Below are positions 8,913 to 17,043 of a stretch of 64,000 nucleotides of DNA, piece by piece (the stretch's first letter is position 1; each line of letters opens with the position of its first letter). The position numbers were made by a program, and so were the translations under genes. The DNA is taken from positions 1,057,501 through 1,121,500 of the forward strand of contig NZ_CP030862.1 in NCBI RefSeq assembly GCF_003325375.1, read 5' to 3'. The notes under the pieces were generated by a model that worked only from the letters and a program-made list of their open reading frames with translations, ran no database searches and was not told the DNA's origin. The stretch is from Streptomyces globosus (GTDB taxonomy: Bacteria; Actinomycetota; Actinomycetes; Streptomycetales; Streptomycetaceae).

Positions 8913-9170
8913 TCAGGCGCTGGCGTTGCGCGCCCGGTTGCGAGCGGCGCGGCGCTTCATGGCGCGGCGCTCGTCCTCGCTGAGACCGCCCCAGACGCCG
9001 GAGTCCTGACCGGACTCGAGCGCCCACTGCAGGCACTGCTCCATGACGGGGCAGCGGCGGCAGACGGCCTTGGCTTCCTCGATCTGCAGCAGCGCAGGAC
9101 CGGTGTTGCCGATGGGGAAGAAGAGTTCCGGGTCTTCCTCGCGGCAAACGGCGTTGTGACGCCAGTCCAT
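8913..9170 (-). CDS. wblE: WhiB-family iron-sulfur regulator WblE (WhiB1-like)
   Basis: An 85-residue Wbl protein with four conserved cysteines (C9 and the cluster CRRCPVMEQC) that bind an NO-sensitive [4Fe-4S] cluster. The GVWGG turn (SGVWGGLSEDERR) and a basic C-terminal tail for DNA contact are present. In actinobacteria this family binds region 4 of the principal sigma factor and modulates transcription. The ATG giving MDWRHNAVC is chosen because it matches the recalled WblE start and has an AAGGAG ribosome site 11 bp upstream; a longer open frame exists upstream. It is monocistronic and ends at a putative terminator. Position beside a PdtaS-type kinase and a lipid kinase matches the S. 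coelicolor order. Confidence 0.95.
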   Translation of the reverse strand: MDWRHNAVCREEDPELFFPIGNTGPALLQIEEAKAVCRRCPVMEQCLQWALESGQDSGVWGGLSEDERRAMKRRAARNRARNASA

Positions 9171-9492
9171 GGCTGCTCCATCTCCTTGTATTGCGGGCAC
9201 GTTGCTTGTGAATGTGAACGCTTTCACGAATCCCCCCGGAGGGAAGGGCGACCACCCGGCTTGCTCAGAGGTGGGCCGGAGACTCGTGGAAGGGGTTCTG
9301 GCGGTCTGTTGGAGTGCCGGGTCTTGCGGGCCGTCCCGATCGCCATGAAGAGATTCGCAAACCTCGGACGGGGATACAACCCCTTCCGGAAAGTTTTTTT
9401 TGATTCATCGGTGTCTACTAGGTCACAGCCCTACATCTTGAGGGTGGACTGGCGCGTAAACGTTCGAGTGAAAGGACTTTGGGGCCTTCCAC
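9171..9492. other. 322-bp gap holding the wblE promoter
   Basis: No gene was seen here. The stretch is unusually AT-rich for this genome, with a run of eight or more T at about 9395-9403. It lies upstream of wblE and downstream of the lipid-kinase gene, so it probably holds the wblE promoter and leader. Confidence 0.5.
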
Positions 9493-10458
9493 TCACACAA
9501 TCACACGCAGTGCACGGCGTACGCCTGTGAACTGAACGCTGGTGCGCAAGCCGAGGTGGTCTCCGTCCATCTGGAACGGAAGGGGAACCTTGGAATGCAA
9601 GGTGAACGCCGTCAGATCGTGCAGGGACACGGCGTGCTTGCCCTGCGGGCCGCGCTCAGGAGTCGAGGTCAGGAGCTGTGTGGCGTACCGCGCGACGGCC
9701 GAAGTTGACAAACGGCTGAGGGCCAGTACGTCAAGTGCGGTGTCGAACGACGCCTCCGGGGAGGCGTACAGGGGCCGGTTCCCCAGGTACGTCCAGGGGG
9801 AGGTGTTGCAGACTATCGACAGCACCAGGCCGTGCACGGGATCCGCGCCCGGACGCTCCAGCGTCACCGTCCCGCGCCGGCGGTTGGGCTCCTCCCAGAA
9901 CTGCCGCAGGAGCTGCCGCACGTAGAGGGCGTGCGTCGACCGCTTGCCGCGCTCGCGCTGCTGTTCGACCCGCCCCACGACGCCCGCGTCGAAGCCGAAG
10001 CCCGCGCAGAAGGTGAACCAGCGCGCCGGGACCGACTCGTCCTCCGTGCCCGGGACGCCTGCCGCGAAGCCCAGGCCGACCGTCCGCTCGCGGCGCTCGC
10101 GCAGGGCGTCCAGCAGGGCGCCCGTCGCCTCGACCGCGTCGTTCGGCAGCCCGAGCGCCCGGGCGAACACGTTCGTCGACCCGCCGGGAACCACCGCCAG
10201 CCGGGGCAGCGCGTCCGGGTCGGGCCCGTCGTGGAGGATCCCGTTGACCACCTCGTTGACGGTGCCGTCGCCGCCGAGGGCCACCACCAGGTCGACGCCG
10301 TTCTCCGCCGCCCGCCGCCCGAGGTCCCGGGCGTGCCCCCGGTACTCCGTCGTCACCGCCTCCAGCTTCATCTCGCTGGCCAGGGCGTGGATCAGGACGT
10401 CGCGCGTGCGCGCACTGGTGGTCGTCGCTGCTGGGTTGGCCACGAGGAGTGCACGCAT
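9493..10458 (-). CDS. Diacylglycerol/lipid kinase family protein
   Basis: A 321-residue DAGK/sphingosine-kinase-like protein that should transfer phosphate from a nucleotide to a lipid alcohol at the inner face of the membrane. The N-terminal domain has the nucleotide-binding signature VDLVVALGGDGTVNEVVNGI (residues about 54-73) and VVPGGSTNVFARALGL. The C-terminal beta-rich domain has FTFCAGFGFDAGVV. The substrate cannot be read from sequence; phosphatidylinositol or diacylglycerol kinases are the known relatives. ATG at 10458 is chosen because MRALLVANPAATTTSART is the usual family start. The gene upstream, 10543-10974, is divergent. Confidence 0.87.
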   Translation of the reverse strand: MRALLVANPAATTTSARTRDVLIHALASEMKLEAVTTEYRGHARDLGRRAAENGVDLVVALGGDGTVNEVVNGILHDGPDPDALPRLAVVPGGSTNVFARALGLPNDAVEATGALLDALRERRERTVGLGFAAGVPGTEDESVPARWFTFCAGFGFDAGVVGRVEQQRERGKRSTHALYVRQLLRQFWEEPNRRRGTVTLERPGADPVHGLVLSIVCNTSPWTYLGNRPLYASPEASFDTALDVLALSRLSTSAVARYATQLLTSTPERGPQGKHAVSLHDLTAFTLHSKVPLPFQMDGDHLGLRTSVQFTGVRRALRVIV

Positions 10459-10542
10459 GGACGCCAGCCTACCGACCCGTCCACACGCGGCCCATACGGC
10501 CCGTCCCCTCCCGGGGGCCGGGCGCGCGGCTACCCTGCTGGG

Positions 10543-10974
10543 GTGAGTACCAAGCCCACCCCCGCCACCGACCGGCCCGCCGCCCCGCTGCCCGGCCGGC
10601 TCACCGCCGCCGCCGCGCTCACCGCGCTCGAAGGCCTGGCGCTCGCCGGGCTCGGCGTCTACCTGCTCTTCGTCGGCGTCGCCGGCGACGTCGACTCCGC
10701 GCAGCAGGCGGAGACCGGCGGGCTCACCCTGATCGCCCTGGCGGCGCTGCCGCTGGCCGCCGCCCGCGGACTGCGCCTGGGCCGCCGCTGGAGCCGCGGA
10801 CCCGCCCTGATCACCCAGCTGATGGCGCTGCCCGTCGCCTGGACCCTCCACACCACGGGCGGCGCGATGACAGCCGCCGCGGCGGCGCTGGCCGCGGCCG
10901 CCGTCGCGGTCGTCGCCCTGCTGGTGAACCCGACCGCCACCAGGGCGCTCGGCATCGGCGAAGCGCCGCAGTAG
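10543..10974 (+). CDS. Small integral membrane protein of unknown function
   Basis: A 143-residue protein with four hydrophobic stretches at about residues 22-45, 60-77, 85-106 and 108-128, separated by short basic loops (GLRLGRRWSRG). The N-terminus is Pro/Ala-rich and cytoplasmic by the positive-inside rule. No catalytic motif was recognised. The start is GTG, with no strong ribosome site. It is divergent from the lipid kinase and convergent with sigH across a GC-rich terminator. Neighbouring genes suggest a conserved streptomycete membrane protein, but no function can be assigned. Confidence 0.7.
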   Translation: MSTKPTPATDRPAAPLPGRLTAAAALTALEGLALAGLGVYLLFVGVAGDVDSAQQAETGGLTLIALAALPLAAARGLRLGRRWSRGPALITQLMALPVAWTLHTTGGAMTAAAAALAAAAVAVVALLVNPTATRALGIGEAPQ

Positions 10975-10987
10975 CCGCGGGCGCGCG

Positions 10988-11013
10988 GGGCGGGCCGGCC
11001 CTCCGGCCCGCCC
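10988..11013. terminator. Bidirectional terminator between membrane protein gene and sigH
   Basis: An 11-bp perfect stem, GGGCGGGCCGG and complement, with a CCCT loop lies between two convergent stop codons. Confidence 0.75.
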
Positions 11014-11015
11014 GC

Positions 11016-12104
11016 CTACTCCTCGACCAGCAGCTTCTCCCGCAGCTGGGCCAGCGTGCGGGCCAGCAGGCGGGAGACGTGCATCTGGGAGATGCCGACC
11101 TCCTGCGCGATCTGCGACTGGGTCATGTTGCCGAAGAACCGCAGCAGCAGGATCCGCTTCTCCCGCGGCGGCAGCCCCTCCAGCAGCGGCTTGAGCGACT
11201 CGCGGTACTCGACGCCCTCCAGCGCCTCGTCCTCCGCGCCCAGGGTGTCCGCCACCGCCGGCGACTCGTCGTCGGTGTCGGGGACGTCCAACGACAGCGT
11301 GCTGTACGCATTGGCCGATTCCAGCCCCTCCAGCACCTCCTCCTCCGAGATCCCGAGCCGCTCGGCCAGCTCGTGGACGGTGGGGGAGCGGCCGTGCTGC
11401 TGCGACAGCTCGGCCGTGGCCGTCGTCAGCGACAGCCGCAGCTCCTGGAGCCGGCGCGGGACCCGGACCGCCCAGCCCTTGTCCCGGAAGTGCCGCTTGA
11501 TCTCCCCGACCACGGTCGGCGTCGCGTACGTGGAGAACTCCACCCCGCGGTCCGGGTCGAACCGGTCCACCGACTTGATCAGGCCGATCGTCGCGACCTG
11601 GGTGAGGTCGTCCAGCGGCTCCCCGCGGTTGCGGAACCGCCGGGCCAGGTGCTCCACCAGCGGCAGGTGCATCCGTACGAGCCGGTTGCGCAGCTCGGCC
11701 TTCTCCGGCGAGCCGTCGGGCAGCGCCCGCAGCTCGACGAACAGGGCGCGGGCGCCGCTGCGGTCGCGGGAATCGGGCAGGGGCGGCGGGCTCACCGGGG
11801 TCACCGGGAGCTCCGCGGCCGCGCCCGCCGCGGACTCCTCGCCGGCGTGCGCGCCGGGGAGGGCCGCGGGCTCCGGGCCGAGGTCCGGTTCCCGGGCCGC
11901 GGGTGGCCGCGCCGCCTGTGGTTCTTGGTGCTGGTTCTCGCTCATGGGGCCCGCCCGTCGCTCCGCCGAGTCCAAAAAGCCGTGGTCCGCATCCGCGTCA
12001 GCCGGGTGCGGCCGGGCGTGCTGCTGTTCCGGGATGCCGCCGTCGACCTCGTGCCGTGCCCGGGGCCGATCCCCGCCCCGCACCGGGATCTCCCCGCCGC
12101 TCAC
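11016..12104 (-). CDS. sigH: SigB-family stress sigma factor SigH
   Basis: A sigma-70 family member of the SigB/SigF type for osmotic stress and differentiation. Sigma region 2 reads HLPLVEHLARRFRNRGEPLDDLTQVATIGLIKSVDRFDPDRGVEFSTYATPTVVGEIKRHFRDK. Region 3 follows, and region 4 is LPPREKRILLLRFFGNMTQSQIAQEVGISQMHVSRLLART. Two starts are plausible. GTG at 12104 overlaps the TGA of the anti-sigma gene (GTGA) and gives 362 residues with a 53-residue hydrophilic extension. ATG at 11945 gives 309 residues. The longer form is annotated because of the coupling; long and processed forms of SigH are known in S. coelicolor. Activity should be restrained by the upstream anti-sigma protein. Confidence 0.9.
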   Translation of the reverse strand: MSGGEIPVRGGDRPRARHEVDGGIPEQQHARPHPADADADHGFLDSAERRAGPMSENQHQEPQAARPPAAREPDLGPEPAALPGAHAGEESAAGAAAELPVTPVSPPPLPDSRDRSGARALFVELRALPDGSPEKAELRNRLVRMHLPLVEHLARRFRNRGEPLDDLTQVATIGLIKSVDRFDPDRGVEFSTYATPTVVGEIKRHFRDKGWAVRVPRRLQELRLSLTTATAELSQQHGRSPTVHELAERLGISEEEVLEGLESANAYSTLSLDVPDTDDESPAVADTLGAEDEALEGVEYRESLKPLLEGLPPREKRILLLRFFGNMTQSQIAQEVGISQMHVSRLLARTLAQLREKLLVEE

Positions 12105-12514
12105 GCCGGCCCTGGACCCGCGCCGCGCTGTTTGTAGAGGCTGATGCTCACCGTGTTGTCCTCCTCGACCGCGGACTCGACCTTGCCGGCGAGCGCCGAC
12201 AGGACGGTCCACGCGAACGTGTCGCGCTCGGGCGCCCGGCCGTCGGTCGTCGGCGCCGCCACGGTCACCTCCAGCGAGTCGTCGACCAGCCGGAACACGC
12301 AGCTGAGGACGGAGCCGGGCACGGCCTGCTGGAGCAGGATCGCGCAGGCCTCGTCCACCGCGATGCGGAGGTCCTCGATCTCGTCGAGGGTGAAGTCCAA
12401 ACGTGCCGCGAGGCCGGCCGTGGCCGTTCGGAGCACCGACAGGTAGGCACCCGCAGCGGGCAGCCGGACTTCCACGAAGTCCTGGGTCCCGGGCTCGCCT
12501 GCGATCTGGGACAC
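12101..12514 (-). CDS. rshA: Anti-sigma factor for SigH (RsbW-like; RshA/PrsH)
   Basis: A 137-residue GHKL-fold anti-sigma factor of the RsbW/SpoIIAB type that should bind and silence SigH until released by an anti-anti-sigma factor. The N-box lies in LDEIEDLRIAVDEACAILLQQA, with Glu/Asp and Ala in place of the usual Asn-rich form, a variation seen in actinobacterial members. GTG at 12514 is chosen for the upstream GGAGGTGAG; the frame continues further upstream. It overlaps sigH by 4 bp (GTGA), the classic partner-switch gene order. Confidence 0.9.
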   Translation of the reverse strand: MSQIAGEPGTQDFVEVRLPAAGAYLSVLRTATAGLAARLDFTLDEIEDLRIAVDEACAILLQQAVPGSVLSCVFRLVDDSLEVTVAAPTTDGRAPERDTFAWTVLSALAGKVESAVEEDNTVSISLYKQRGAGPGPA

Positions 12515-12719
12515 CCTCACCTCCAAGGTGGTACGAGCTCTGTTCGCCGGTGACGCTACCGCGATCCGGTCGATCGTGTCGCGGCACCCCTCATCACACC
12601 CGTCCGCGACACCCGCGCCTACGTGCGGTGACTGATGGTATGCCCACGGGTACGCACAGTGGCTAGGGGTCTGCGAGCTCAAATCGGGGGAGCCGGCGGA
12701 GGGTTGACCTACCCGCTGC

Positions 12720-12980
12720 TCAGACGATCGAACCGTCCACGAAACACCACCGCCACGTCTCGCCCGGTTCGAAGCTCCGCACCACCGGATGGCCGGTGGC
12801 CCGGTAGTGCGCCGAGGCGTGCCGGTGCGGCGATGAGTCGCAGCAGGCGACGTACCCGCACTCCAGGCACATCCGCAGCTGCACCGGGTGGCTGCCCAGC
12901 GCCGCGCACTCGGGGCACGTCAGGGCGGCCGGGGCGGGCTCGGGGCGCGGCAGTCCGGGAACGTGGGTGCACTCGCTCAT
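12720..12980 (-). CDS. UBP-type zinc finger protein
   Basis: An 86-residue small protein consisting essentially of a Zf-UBP fold. It has CPECAALGSHPVQLRMCLECGYVACCDSSPHRHASAHYRATGHPVVRSFEPGETWRWCFVDG, with the Cys/His ligand pattern C-x2-C, C-x2-C, C, H, H, H. In eukaryotes this fold binds ubiquitin C-termini. The bacterial single-domain form is of unknown role and is often mis-annotated as a ubiquitin hydrolase; no catalytic domain is present. It is divergent from the antiporter gene, and its start lies 78 bp from that gene's start. Confidence 0.85.
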   Translation of the reverse strand: MSECTHVPGLPRPEPAPAALTCPECAALGSHPVQLRMCLECGYVACCDSSPHRHASAHYRATGHPVVRSFEPGETWRWCFVDGSIV

Positions 12981-13058
12981 GATGGCCAGCGTACTGACGG
13001 GCGGGCGCCGCGGCAGGAGCCCGCGGCCGCGGGCGCGACGAGCGAGGTGGAGCTGCCG

Positions 13059-14639
13059 ATGCAGGTATGGCCGCTGGTGGCACTGGTGGCGTGCAGCGCG
13101 GCGGTGGCCGGCGCGGCCCGCCGGACGCCGGTGCCGGCCCCGCTGCTGCTCGTCGCCGCCGGGCTGGCGGCCTCGTACGTGCCCGGGGTGCCCGCGTACG
13201 AGCTGGACCCGCACGTCGTGCTCCCGCTGCTGCTGCCCCCGCTGCTGCACACGGCCGCCGTGGACAGCTCGTACCTGGACCTGCGGGCGAACGCGCGGCC
13301 CGTCGCCCTGCTGTCCGTCGGCTACGTGCTGTTCGCGACGCTGGCCGTCGGGTACGCGGCGTACCTGCTCGTGCCGGGGCTGCCCCTGCCGGTGGCGCTG
13401 GTGCTCGGGGCGGTCGTCGCGCCGCCCGACGCGGTCGCGGCGACCGCGATCGCCCGGCGGCTCGGCCTGCCCCACCGCATCACGACCATCCTCCAGGGGG
13501 AATCCCTGGTCAACGACGCCACCGCCATCACCGCGTACCGGGTCGCGCTCGCGGCGGCCGTCGGCACGAGCGCCGGCTGGGCCGGCAGGATCGCGGAGTT
13601 CCTGCTCGCGTCGGTGGGCGGGGTCGGCGTCGGCCTGCTGCTGATGGTGCCGATCCACCACCTGCGGCTGCGGCTGCGGGACCCGCTGCTGAAGAACACC
13701 CTGGCGCTGCTGATCCCGTTCGTGGCGTACGCCGCCGCGGAGCGGGTGCACGCCTCGGGCGTCCTCGCCGTGGTCGTCGTCGCCCTGTACCTCGGGCACC
13801 GGAACTGGCAGGTGGACTTCGCGACGCGGCTCCAGGAGGAGGCGGTGTGGAAGGTCGTCGCCTTCGTCCTGGAGTCCGTGGTCTTCGCGCTGATCGGCCT
13901 CCAGCTGCCGGTGGTCCTGGAGGGGCTCGGGGAGTACGAGGGCGCGGCCGCGGCCTGGTACGCCCTGGCGGTGTTCGCCGCCGTGGCCGTCTCCCGGTTC
14001 GTGTGGGTGTTCCCGGCGACGTTCCTGCCGCTGCGGCTGTCGGCGCGGATCCGGGCGCGCGAGGCGGACACCACCTGGAAGGGGGCCTTCGTGGTGGCCT
14101 GGGCCGGCATGCGCGGGGTGGTGTCGCTGGCGATCGCCTTCTCCGTGCCGATGGACGTGCCGCACCGCAGCCTCATCCTGTTCCTCACCTTCACGACGGT
14201 CATCGCGACCCTGGTCGTGCAGGGCCTGACGCTGCCGCCGCTGATCCGGCTGCTGCGGCTGCCGGCCCCCGACGCCAAGGCGCAGACGCTGGCGGAGGCG
14301 CAGGCCCAGAGCGAGGCCTCGGCGGCGGCGGAGGAGCGGCTCGCCGAACTGCTCGCCGAACCGCGCAACGCACTGCCGCCGCCGCTCGCGGAGCGGCTGC
14401 GCACGGTGCTGGAACGGCGCCGCAACGCGGTGTGGGAGCGGCTCGGCGAGGTGAACCCGCTGACCGGGGAGTCCGCCGACGGCGTCTACCGGCGGCTCGC
14501 GCGGGAGATGATCGCCGCCGAGCGGGAGGTGTTCGTCGCGCTCCGGGACGAACGGCGCATCGACGACGAGATGCTGCGCGGCCTGCTGCGCCGCCTGGAC
14601 CTGGAGGAGGCGGCGGCCTACCGCGAGGAGACGGGCTGA
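13059..14639 (+). CDS. CPA1-family Na+/H+ antiporter
   Basis: A 526-residue cation/proton antiporter of the NhaP/NHE type in the cytoplasmic membrane. About 11-12 hydrophobic helices occupy residues 1-395, and a charged cytoplasmic tail of about 130 residues follows. The core ion-binding region reads GAVVAPPDAVAATAIARRLGLPHRITTILQGESLVNDATA (near residues 118-157), including the expected acidic residues (PPDA, ESLVND). The ATG is chosen for the AGCGAGGTGGAG ribosome region; GTG at 13047 is an alternative. It is probably used for pH and sodium homeostasis. The ion specificity cannot be read from sequence. Confidence 0.88.
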   Translation: MQVWPLVALVACSAAVAGAARRTPVPAPLLLVAAGLAASYVPGVPAYELDPHVVLPLLLPPLLHTAAVDSSYLDLRANARPVALLSVGYVLFATLAVGYAAYLLVPGLPLPVALVLGAVVAPPDAVAATAIARRLGLPHRITTILQGESLVNDATAITAYRVALAAAVGTSAGWAGRIAEFLLASVGGVGVGLLLMVPIHHLRLRLRDPLLKNTLALLIPFVAYAAAERVHASGVLAVVVVALYLGHRNWQVDFATRLQEEAVWKVVAFVLESVVFALIGLQLPVVLEGLGEYEGAAAAWYALAVFAAVAVSRFVWVFPATFLPLRLSARIRAREADTTWKGAFVVAWAGMRGVVSLAIAFSVPMDVPHRSLILFLTFTTVIATLVVQGLTLPPLIRLLRLPAPDAKAQTLAEAQAQSEASAAAEERLAELLAEPRNALPPPLAERLRTVLERRRNAVWERLGEVNPLTGESADGVYRRLAREMIAAEREVFVALRDERRIDDEMLRGLLRRLDLEEAAAYREETG

Positions 14640-14678
14640 CGCCGGGGCGGCGCGGCGGGGGCCGCGCGGCCCGGGCGC

Positions 14679-15629
14679 TCAGGGCCGGCCGGTGACGACG
14701 GCCGTGACGGCGCTGCCCCGCGGGAACCCGCCGCGCTCCGCCAGCTCGGCCAGCGCCCACAGCAGCTTGGCGACGTAGATCCGCTCGACGGGGACGCCGT
14801 GCCGCTCCTCGAAGCCGGCGGCGAACGCCTCCAGGGCGGCGGGCACGCGCGCGTAGCCGCCGTGGTCGAAGCCCTCGGCGAGGCTCCAGTCCCCGGCGGG
14901 GCCGCCGAAGGCCTGCTGCTGGAGGGAACGTATCCCGCCGCCGAGGAACCCGCCGGCCAGCACCGGCACCCCGAGGGCGCGCTGACCCGGCGCCAGTCCG
15001 GCCGCCAGCCCGGCGAGGGTGCCGCCGGTCCCGCAGGCGACGGCGACGGTTTCGGACACGCCCCGCAGCTCCCGGCCCAGCGCGGCGCAGCCTTCGAGGG
15101 CCAGGGCGTTGCTGCCGCCCTCGGGCACGGCGTACGCGGAGGCCGCCCCGGCGTCCTCCAGCAGCCGGGCGAGCACCGCGGGCTCGGCCTTGCGCCGGTA
15201 GTCGGACCGCGACACGAAGTGCAGGCGCATCCCGTCGGCCGCGCAGCGGGCGAGGGAGTCGTTGAGGGGCCGCCCGGCGAGCTCGTCGCCGCGGACGACG
15301 CCGACGGTGCCGAGCCCGAGCAGCCGCCCGGCGGCGGCAGTGGCCCGCAGGTGGTTGGAGTAGGCCCCGCCGAAGGTCACCAGCTCCCGGTACCCGCCCG
15401 CCACGGCGGCCCGCAGGTTGGGCGCGAGCTTGCGCCACTTGTTCCCGGGAGGGTACAGGTCCACTGGTCCAAGTACGTCCGTGTCCCACGGAATGGTGGT
15501 GTGGATCAGGTCGTCCCGCTTCAGCAGGAGGCGGACGCCGTGCCGCTCGAACCGCTCGTCATGGATCTCCTGCAACGGGGACGGCGGGCGCGGCTGCAAG
15601 AGCACGTCAAGGTTCGCGGGGCGGTTCAC
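14679..15629 (-). CDS. Chimeric PLP-dependent D-cysteine desulfhydrase / ACC deaminase-like enzyme
   Basis: A 316-residue tryptophan-synthase-beta-fold enzyme. The PLP lysine lies in GNKWRKL (near residue 63), the GGAYSNHLRATAAAG loop follows, and ACGTGGTLAGLAAGL is the PLP-phosphate loop. The gene is a fusion made by mobile-element integration. Codons from GNKWRKL onward (14679 to about 15447) are the chromosomal 3' part. The first about 60 codons are supplied by the element. The displaced original 5' part lies at 24334-24519. The joint adds about 13 residues (TTIPWDTDVLGPVDLYP replaces PELP) just before the PLP lysine. The frame is intact, but activity of the fusion is uncertain. Confidence 0.85.
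   Translation of the reverse strand: MNRPANLDVLLQPRPPSPLQEIHDERFERHGVRLLLKRDDLIHTTIPWDTDVLGPVDLYPPGNKWRKLAPNLRAAVAGGYRELVTFGGAYSNHLRATAAAGRLLGLGTVGVVRGDELAGRPLNDSLARCAADGMRLHFVSRSDYRRKAEPAVLARLLEDAGAASAYAVPEGGSNALALEGCAALGRELRGVSETVAVACGTGGTLAGLAAGLAPGQRALGVPVLAGGFLGGGIRSLQQQAFGGPAGDWSLAEGFDHGGYARVPAALEAFAAGFEERHGVPVERIYVAKLLWALAELAERGGFPRGSAVTAVVTGRP
15444..15470. other. attL of the serine-integrase element
   Basis: The chromosomal gene sequence runs to the CCCGGG at 15444-15449, and the element arm GAGGGTACAGGTCCACTGGT follows. The inverse complement of the right-hand arm has GAGAGTAAACCCACTGGT. The two arms therefore form an inverted attP pair around a CGGG core, as expected for a large serine integrase. 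Confidence 0.7.
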
Positions 15630-15672
15630 CCGTCCATTGTGGGGCGCTCCCGTCCTCGCCGTCGCACGTCAG

Positions 15673-15710
15673 AGCCCCGCCCACACGATTCGGGTCGTGT
15701 GAGCGGGGCC
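15673..15710. terminator. Terminator inside the element, left end
   Basis: An inverted repeat with arms AGCCCCGCCCACACGA and TCGTGTGAGCGGGGC (one mismatch) and a short loop. It lies between the small minus-strand genes and the promoter side of the fused enzyme gene. Confidence 0.7.
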
Positions 15711-15761
15711 GGAGCCGGCGCGCTGGACTGCCTTGCTCGCCGTCGCCCAGCGGGCCGGGGT

Positions 15762-15989
15762 CTACGTGTCCCGGCTGACGCGTGCGTGATCGGTGAACAC
15801 ACGCCGGAACAGGTCGTGCCCGGTCCGCCCGGCGTGCCGGAGCGCCCAGTCCTGCGGCCCTTCCTGTTCGTCGTGCGCGCCTGACTCGGCTCCGCAGCCT
15901 TCGGCGACGCAGAACGCCTCGTATGTCACTCCGCCTTCCGGGGCGTGCCGGATGGTGTGGGGGACGCAGCGCAGCACGGCGCGGGTCAT
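15762..15989 (-). CDS. Small hypothetical protein (DUF7848-like)
   Basis: A 75-residue protein reading MTRAVLRCVPHTIRHAPEGGVTYEAFCVAEGCGAESG...WALRHAGRTGHDLFRRV. It has three cysteines and a C-terminal H-x2-GRTGHDLFRRV motif that I associate with a streptomycete family next to HTH regulators on mobile elements; the family name is recalled, not searched. Its ATG overlaps the stop of the gene upstream (ATGA), so the two are coupled. Function is unknown. The upstream partner is divergent from the HTH regulator at 16299. Confidence 0.6.
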   Translation of the reverse strand: MTRAVLRCVPHTIRHAPEGGVTYEAFCVAEGCGAESGAHDEQEGPQDWALRHAGRTGHDLFRRVFTDHARVSRDT

Positions 15990-16186
15990 CGACTCACCTC
16001 CGTGTGGGGGTGCTGACGGATCTCGACGTTGCAGTCCACGACCCCCGACCGGTCCCGAAGCCGGTAGCACTCGGTGCGCTGTACGACCAGGGCAGCGCAG
16101 ACGTCGCACGTCGGGTCGGCTGGATCGGGATCAGGCACCGGAAACGGATCACGTTGTTCGACCTGCTGCCACAGTCCCCGCACCAT
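15986..16186 (-). CDS. Small hypothetical protein with CxxC motif
   Basis: A 66-residue protein, MVRGLWQQVEQRDPFPVPDPDPADPTCDVCAALVVQRTECYRLRDRSG. It has a Pro/Asp-rich linker, one TCDVC pair and a third cysteine, suggesting a small metal-binding or redox site. It is the first gene of a coupled pair with 15762-15989 and is divergent from the HTH gene at 16299, whose product probably controls both. No function can be assigned. Confidence 0.55.
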   Translation of the reverse strand: MVRGLWQQVEQRDPFPVPDPDPADPTCDVCAALVVQRTECYRLRDRSGVVDCNVEIRQHPHTEVSR

Positions 16187-16298
16187 TCCGGATCCCTTCG
16201 TACCTCGCTGGTACCGGGATCGTCGCCGTGATGATCAGGACGGGGGAACCTCGTACGTTTCCCACTTCGGGACGTCCTGCGGCCTGTAGAACGTCCCT

Positions 16299-17039
16299 AT
16301 GCAGAACGAGCGGTTAAGGGCCCTGATGGCATCCGGCGGCTGGACTCATGCATCGTTGGCAAGCGCCACGGGCGTCGATCCGAAGAGTGTCGAACGCTGG
16401 GTCAACCTCGGGCGCACCCCACGGCGGGCAACGGCGCTGTTGGCTGCCGAGACACTGGGTGAGGACGTCCACGCACTGTGGCCGGCGCTGAGACAGGCAC
16501 GTGCCGCGCGGGCCGTCAGCCCCGAACTGGTGGCGCTGTACGACCAGCGAGCGGACCTTCCCGTCTCCGTGTTCGTGGACCTGCTGACGACAGCTCGCGA
16601 GCGGATCGACGTGCTGGTCTACGCAGCGGTGTTCCTGCACGAGGCGTATCCCCGCCTGAACGACCTCCTTCGGGAACGCGCGGCGGACGGCTGCACGGTC
16701 CGGATCGCCATCGGTGACGCGGACAGCGAGAACGTCCGGCAGCGTGGACAGGAAGAGAGATTCGGGCACGGCATCGAATCCCGCTGCCGTCTCGCCCTCA
16801 TGCACTACCGACCTCTGGCCGACGTTCCCGGCATCGAGCTGCGAACGCACGGCACGACCCTCTACAACAGCCTGTACCGGGCGGACGGCGAAGTCCTGGT
16901 CAATGCCCACGTCTGGGGTGTGAACGCGTACGGTGCGCCCGTGTGGCACCTTCGCCGTCACGAAGCCGGGGGCATGTTCGACACCTACGCCGACAGCTTC
17001 AACGCGGTGTGGGAGACGGCCCGTCCCGTGAAGGAGTGA
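16299..17039 (+). CDS. HTH regulator with C-terminal phospholipase-D-like domain
   Basis: A 246-residue protein. Residues 1-60 form an XRE-like helix-turn-helix (WTHASLASATGVDPKSVERWVNLGRTPRRATALLAAETLGE). The C-terminal about 150 residues (VFVDLLTTARERIDVLVYAAVFLHEAYPRLNDLLRERAADGCTVRIAIGD and ADGEVLVNAHVWGVNAYGAPVWHLRRH) resemble the DUF5919/PLD-like ligand domain of streptomycete regulators. No paired HKD motif is complete, so it is probably not an active nuclease. It is followed after 4 bp by a Nudix gene. A 7-bp inverted repeat (GGGACGT/ACGTCCC, 16269-16297) sits immediately before the start and could be its operator. Confidence 0.7.
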   Translation: MQNERLRALMASGGWTHASLASATGVDPKSVERWVNLGRTPRRATALLAAETLGEDVHALWPALRQARAARAVSPELVALYDQRADLPVSVFVDLLTTARERIDVLVYAAVFLHEAYPRLNDLLRERAADGCTVRIAIGDADSENVRQRGQEERFGHGIESRCRLALMHYRPLADVPGIELRTHGTTLYNSLYRADGEVLVNAHVWGVNAYGAPVWHLRRHEAGGMFDTYADSFNAVWETARPVKE

Positions 17040-17043
17040 CCCG

